Shown: positions 60,987-64,000 of the stretch, in pieces
How the letters are laid out: every line of letters starts with the position of its first letter
How positions within the stretch are numbered: the stretch's first letter is position 1
Assembly: GCF_048269205.1 (NCBI RefSeq)
Contig: NZ_JBLXJC010000001.1
Coordinates: 248,001 to 312,000, forward strand
Reading direction: 5' to 3'
Length of the DNA: 64,000 bases
From: Emcibacter sp048269205
GTDB lineage: Bacteria > Pseudomonadota > Alphaproteobacteria > Sphingomonadales > Emcibacteraceae
The notes under the pieces: model-generated
Told to the model about the DNA's origin: nothing
Databases searched by the model: none
Seen by the model: only the letters and a program-made list of their open reading frames with translations
Position numbers and translations under genes: made by a program

Positions 60987-61006
60987 GCAATCCCGGGATC
61001 CCTGAC

Positions 61007-62800
61007 ATGACCGGCCTGCGCCGATATTTTCCGATCCTGGACTGGGGTCGCAGCTACAGCCGCGGCCTTCTGATCGACGACCTTATGGCCGCCGTCATTG
61101 TCACCATCATGCTGATCCCCCAGTCTCTGGCCTATGCCCTGCTGGCCGGTTTGCCGCCTGAAGTGGGGCTTTACGCCAGTATCCTGCCGCTTGTGGCCTA
61201 CGCCCTGTTCGGCACCAGCCGGGCGCTGGCGGTGGGGCCGGTGGCGGTGGTCTCGCTGATGACGGCGACGGCAGTTGGCCGGATTGCCCAGACCGGTACG
61301 CCGGAATATCTGACAGCGGCGCTGACGCTGGCTTTTATCTCGGGACTTTTTCTGATTATCCTCGGGCTGTTCCGGGCCGGGTTTCTCGCCAATTTCCTCA
61401 GCCACCCTGTCATTTCCGGTTTTATTACCGCGTCCGGGATTATCATCGCCGCAAGCCAGCTCAAACATATTTTCGGCATTCCAGCCTCCGGCCATAACCT
61501 GCTGGAAATAGCTCTCTCGCTTGCCGAGCATCTGAAGAGCCTCAACGTCTTTACGGTGGCCGTCGGGGTGAGTGCGACCCTGTTCCTGTTTTGGGTGCGC
61601 AAGGGGCTCAAACCCCTGTTGATGCGTGTTGGGATTGGTGAACGTCTGGCGGGACAGTTGGCCAAGGCAGGCCCCATCGGCGCCGTGGCCCTGTCTATTC
61701 TGGCGGTACTGGTTTTTGGTCTCGGGGAAAGAGGCGTGGCCATTGTCGGGGATATTCCCACTGGCCTGCCGCCCCTGACCCTGCCGCATTTTGATATGGA
61801 CCTGTGGAGCAGTCTGGTCGGATCGGCCGTGCTGATCAGCATTATCGGTTTTGTGGAATCCGTATCCGTCGCCCAGACCCTGGCCGCCAAGCGCCGTCAG
61901 CGCATTGATGCAGACCAGGAACTGATCGGGCTTGGTGCCGCCAATGTAGCCGCCGGGGTTTCCGGGGGCTATCCGGTGACCGGCGGTTTCGCCCGCTCGG
62001 TGGTCAATTTCGATGCCGGGGCCCGCACCCCGGCGGCAGGTGCCTTTACCGCTGTCGGAATCTGTCTGGCGGCTCTGTTTCTGACCCCGCTTCTGTATCA
62101 CCTGCCCAAGGCAACCCTGGCGGCGACCATCATTGTAGCGGTTTTGTCGCTGGTGGATTTCCGCATGCTGGGCCAGACCTGGCGTTATTCCAAAAGCGAT
62201 TTTCTCGCCATGCTGGCGACCATCCTCGGTACGCTGGGGTTCGGGGTCGAGGTTGGTGTAGTGCTGGGTGTCGGCCTTTCCATTCTGCTGTTTCTGTACC
62301 GGACCAGCCGGCCCCATTGCGCCATTGTCGGTCAGGTGCCGGGTACCGAACATTTCCGTAATGTGAACCGTCACCAGGTCTTGACCAGCAAGGAACTGGT
62401 GACGCTCCGGATTGATGAAAGCCTGTATTTCGCCAACGCCCGTTTTCTCGAAGATCGTATTTACGAGCTTGTGGCCGCGCAGCCGGAAATCCGCCATGTG
62501 GTCCTCATGTGCCCGGCGGTCAACGACATTGACGCCAGCGCCCTGGAAAGCCTGGAGGCGATCAATCACCTCTTGAAGGACGCCAGGGTGAAATTCCACC
62601 TGTCGGAGGTCAAGGGCCCGGTCATGGACCGCCTGAAACGTTCCCGTTTTCTTGACGATCTTACCGGCGAAGTGTTTCTTTCACAGTTTGACGCCATGCA
62701 GGCGCTGGCGCCGGAATTGGCGGAAATGGCGGCGCGATCCCTTAAAAACCGGGAAAACGAGGCCACCCGGAAACGAAGCGGATTTGATCCGTCGATTTGA
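61007..62800 (+). CDS. SulP-family anion permease with STAS domain
   Basis: A 597-residue carrier. The membrane part has about 12-14 segments, with SLAYALLAGLPPEVGLYASILP (about 38-60) as the SulP signature. A cytoplasmic STAS domain (about 445-560) contains LMCPAVNDIDASALESLEAI. SulP proteins move sulfate, bicarbonate or related anions. Its place 20 bases after a sulfur-transfer gene suggests a role in exporting or importing the sulfite/sulfate made by the dioxygenase; this is inferred. Confidence 0.92.
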   Translation: MTGLRRYFPILDWGRSYSRGLLIDDLMAAVIVTIMLIPQSLAYALLAGLPPEVGLYASILPLVAYALFGTSRALAVGPVAVVSLMTATAVGRIAQTGTPEYLTAALTLAFISGLFLIILGLFRAGFLANFLSHPVISGFITASGIIIAASQLKHIFGIPASGHNLLEIALSLAEHLKSLNVFTVAVGVSATLFLFWVRKGLKPLLMRVGIGERLAGQLAKAGPIGAVALSILAVLVFGLGERGVAIVGDIPTGLPPLTLPHFDMDLWSSLVGSAVLISIIGFVESVSVAQTLAAKRRQRIDADQELIGLGAANVAAGVSGGYPVTGGFARSVVNFDAGARTPAAGAFTAVGICLAALFLTPLLYHLPKATLAATIIVAVLSLVDFRMLGQTWRYSKSDFLAMLATILGTLGFGVEVGVVLGVGLSILLFLYRTSRPHCAIVGQVPGTEHFRNVNRHQVLTSKELVTLRIDESLYFANARFLEDRIYELVAAQPEIRHVVLMCPAVNDIDASALESLEAINHLLKDARVKFHLSEVKGPVMDRLKRSRFLDDLTGEVFLSQFDAMQALAPELAEMAARSLKNRENEATRKRSGFDPSI

Positions 62801-62831
62801 ATTTTGTGTAAAGTTTCGATTTTCCTTTAAC

Positions 62832-62847
62832 TAAAACGGTCGTTTGA
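62832..62847 (+). promoter_or_regulatory. operator-like motif before the acyl-CoA dehydrogenase gene
   Basis: TAAAACGGTCGTTTGA has AAACG/CGTTT inverted arms and agrees at 14 of 16 positions with the element at 3897-3912 before the SDR gene. It resembles PsrA/FadR-type TetR sites (AAAC-N4-GTTT). Confidence 0.5.
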
Positions 62848-62942
62848 ATATACTTCCCGGACAGAGGCGCGCCGCCATTGTGTGGCGTAAAGAAAATAAT
62901 ATTGCCCCACAGGGTGTTTGGGGTCGGGAAAAAGGGAAAAAA

Positions 62943-64000
62943 ATGTCATTTTTGTTTGACCATATGCGGGAGGTCAGATTCCAGCTTCAGCAGGTTCTGG
63001 AATGTGAGAATCTTTTTTCTTCCGGGATTTACGCGGATTATTCGCCGGAAACCATTGACGCCTTTCTGGAAACGGCCCGGGCCGTCGCCGAGGATCATTA
63101 TCTGCCCCATTATCAGGAAGGGGACCGTCAGGAACCGACGTTTGACGGCGAACAGGTGCACTTGCTGCCGGAAATGGAAACGGCATGGCGGGCTTTTGCC
63201 GAGGCCGGATTTCTGGCCGCTCACCATGACCCGGATTACGGGGGCATGAACATGCCGCAGGTTCTCAGCAATGCCTGTATGTCGTTTTTCTATGGTGCCA
63301 ATGTGGCCTTTGCCGGTTACAGCATGCTGACCATTGGGGCAGGAAACCTGATCCGCAGCTTCGGGTCCGCAGAGCAGATCGAGAAATTCCTGCTGCCCAT
63401 GACCGACGGCCGGTTTGCGGGCACCATGGCCCTGACCGAACCCGGGCAGGGATCCGCCCTTGCTGACATCCGTACGACGGCGGAGCTTCAGGCCGACGGC
63501 AGCTATCGCCTCAAGGGCCAGAAAATGTTTATCTCCGGCGGGGACCAGTCCTTTACCGAGAATATCGTGCATATGGTGCTGGCCCGTATCAAGGGGGCGC
63601 CTGACGGAGTCAAGGGGATCTCCCTGTTTATCTGTCCCAAGGTCAGGGTTGGGGAAGATGGTTCCCTGGGCGCGCGCAACGATGTGAAACTGGCCGGCCT
63701 GCTGCACAAGATGGGCTATCGCCATACCACCTCGACGGTGTTGAATTTCGGTGAAGAGGGGGATTGTGAGGCCTTTCTGGTTGGTGAGCCGCACAAGGGC
63801 CTCTTCTATATGTTCCAGATGATGAACGAAGCCCGCATCGGGGTTGGCCTCGGGGCCGCCATGCTGGGTGTGGCCGGATATCATTACAGTCTGAATTATG
63901 CCCGGGAACGGCAGCAGGGCCGCCTGCCGTCCTGCAAGGATCCCTTAAGCCCGCAGGTGGCACTGGTCGGGCATGCGGATGTGCGGCGGCTGCTTCTGGC
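62943..64000 (+). CDS. acyl-CoA dehydrogenase, DmdC/FadE-like (partial, runs off window)
   Basis: The first 352 residues of an acyl-CoA dehydrogenase are present. An N-terminal extension (about 1-35) of the kind seen in 3-methylmercaptopropionyl-CoA dehydrogenase-like enzymes precedes the alpha domain. TMALTEPGQGSALADIRTTA (about 158-177) binds FAD and substrate, and MFISGGDQSFTENIVHMVLARI follows in the beta domain. The frame is open at the window end, so the catalytic glutamate region is not seen in full. The shared upstream motif links it with the SDR gene at 3931. Confidence 0.9.
   Translation, partial: MSFLFDHMREVRFQLQQVLECENLFSSGIYADYSPETIDAFLETARAVAEDHYLPHYQEGDRQEPTFDGEQVHLLPEMETAWRAFAEAGFLAAHHDPDYGGMNMPQVLSNACMSFFYGANVAFAGYSMLTIGAGNLIRSFGSAEQIEKFLLPMTDGRFAGTMALTEPGQGSALADIRTTAELQADGSYRLKGQKMFISGGDQSFTENIVHMVLARIKGAPDGVKGISLFICPKVRVGEDGSLGARNDVKLAGLLHKMGYRHTTSTVLNFGEEGDCEAFLVGEPHKGLFYMFQMMNEARIGVGLGAAMLGVAGYHYSLNYARERQQGRLPSCKDPLSPQVALVGHADVRRLLL

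Noticed and set aside
60983..62599. Long open frame (538 codons) opposite the SulP gene
   Set aside because: It is antisense to a clear SulP/STAS protein, very rich in Gln, Gly and His, and shows no domain.

Overview
The window looks like chromosome of a free-living, motile, Gram-negative alphaproteobacterium, probably marine. Supporting features are the gene order SUV3-like helicase, S4 protein, FdxA, CarD; two large TonB-dependent receptors; a Tlc/NTT-type transporter; CHASE-type and LytTR signalling proteins; two chemoreceptors; and a PEP-CTERM protein. The order cannot be fixed from sequence alone (Kordiimonadales, Emcibacterales or Sneathiellales-like would fit). No rRNA, CRISPR array, transposase or prophage module was seen. 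The only RNA gene found is a tRNA-Arg(CCT).

Region 1-11.8 kb is metabolic. It holds an LplT-like MFS carrier, FeoAB iron uptake facing an SDR of the hydroxyacyl-CoA dehydrogenase type, a CbiX/SirB-like chelatase, and a minus-strand set: Tlc-like carrier and aldo/keto reductase (overlapping), then an Lrp regulator, a ThDP enzyme and an ALDH7-type dehydrogenase. GAACAA/TTGTTC elements sit in front of both the Lrp gene and the ThDP gene. Region 11.9-18 kb is the conserved helicase-S4-(aspartic protease, TerB)-FdxA-CarD block. Region 18-28 kb has a phosphatase-like protein with degraded metal motifs, a complete RND efflux operon (outer-membrane factor, adaptor, permease), and a minus-strand operon of thioesterase, thermonuclease and M48 lipoprotein protease.

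Region 28-41 kb is the surface and signalling part. The tRNA-Arg has a second copy of its 3' end 138 bp downstream. The PEP-CTERM gene has a sigma-54-type promoter followed by a perfect 35-bp tandem duplication. An acyltransferase-3 gene and a LytTR regulator diverge from three phased direct repeats. A CHASE-like histidine kinase precedes an outer-membrane barrel gene broken by one in-frame TAG. Then come a thermonuclease, two chemoreceptors (one preceded by a separate Cache-domain protein), a YjdM protein and a 2OG-Fe(II) oxygenase.

Region 41-51 kb suggests uptake and breakdown of gamma-glutamyl or amino compounds: hydrolase, gamma-glutamyltransferase, TonB receptor, LysR regulator, class III aminotransferase, beta-keto acid cleavage enzyme, cation antiporter. 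Region 51-64 kb has a second TonB receptor, a TetR plus P-type ATPase pair with a perfect palindromic operator, a homocysteine methyltransferase-family protein, a membrane protein/XRE pair with duplicated operators, a sulfide-detoxification operon (persulfide dioxygenase-like, TIGR01244 protein, SulP carrier) behind a 25-bp palindrome, and the start of an acyl-CoA dehydrogenase gene.

No single locus is a clear new defence or mobile system. The most interesting signals are regulatory architectures and degenerate proteins: the sigma-54/tandem-repeat leader of the PEP-CTERM gene, the LytTR repeats, the split tRNA end, the pseudo-phosphatase, and a 16-bp motif shared by two acyl-CoA-metabolism promoters 59 kb apart.
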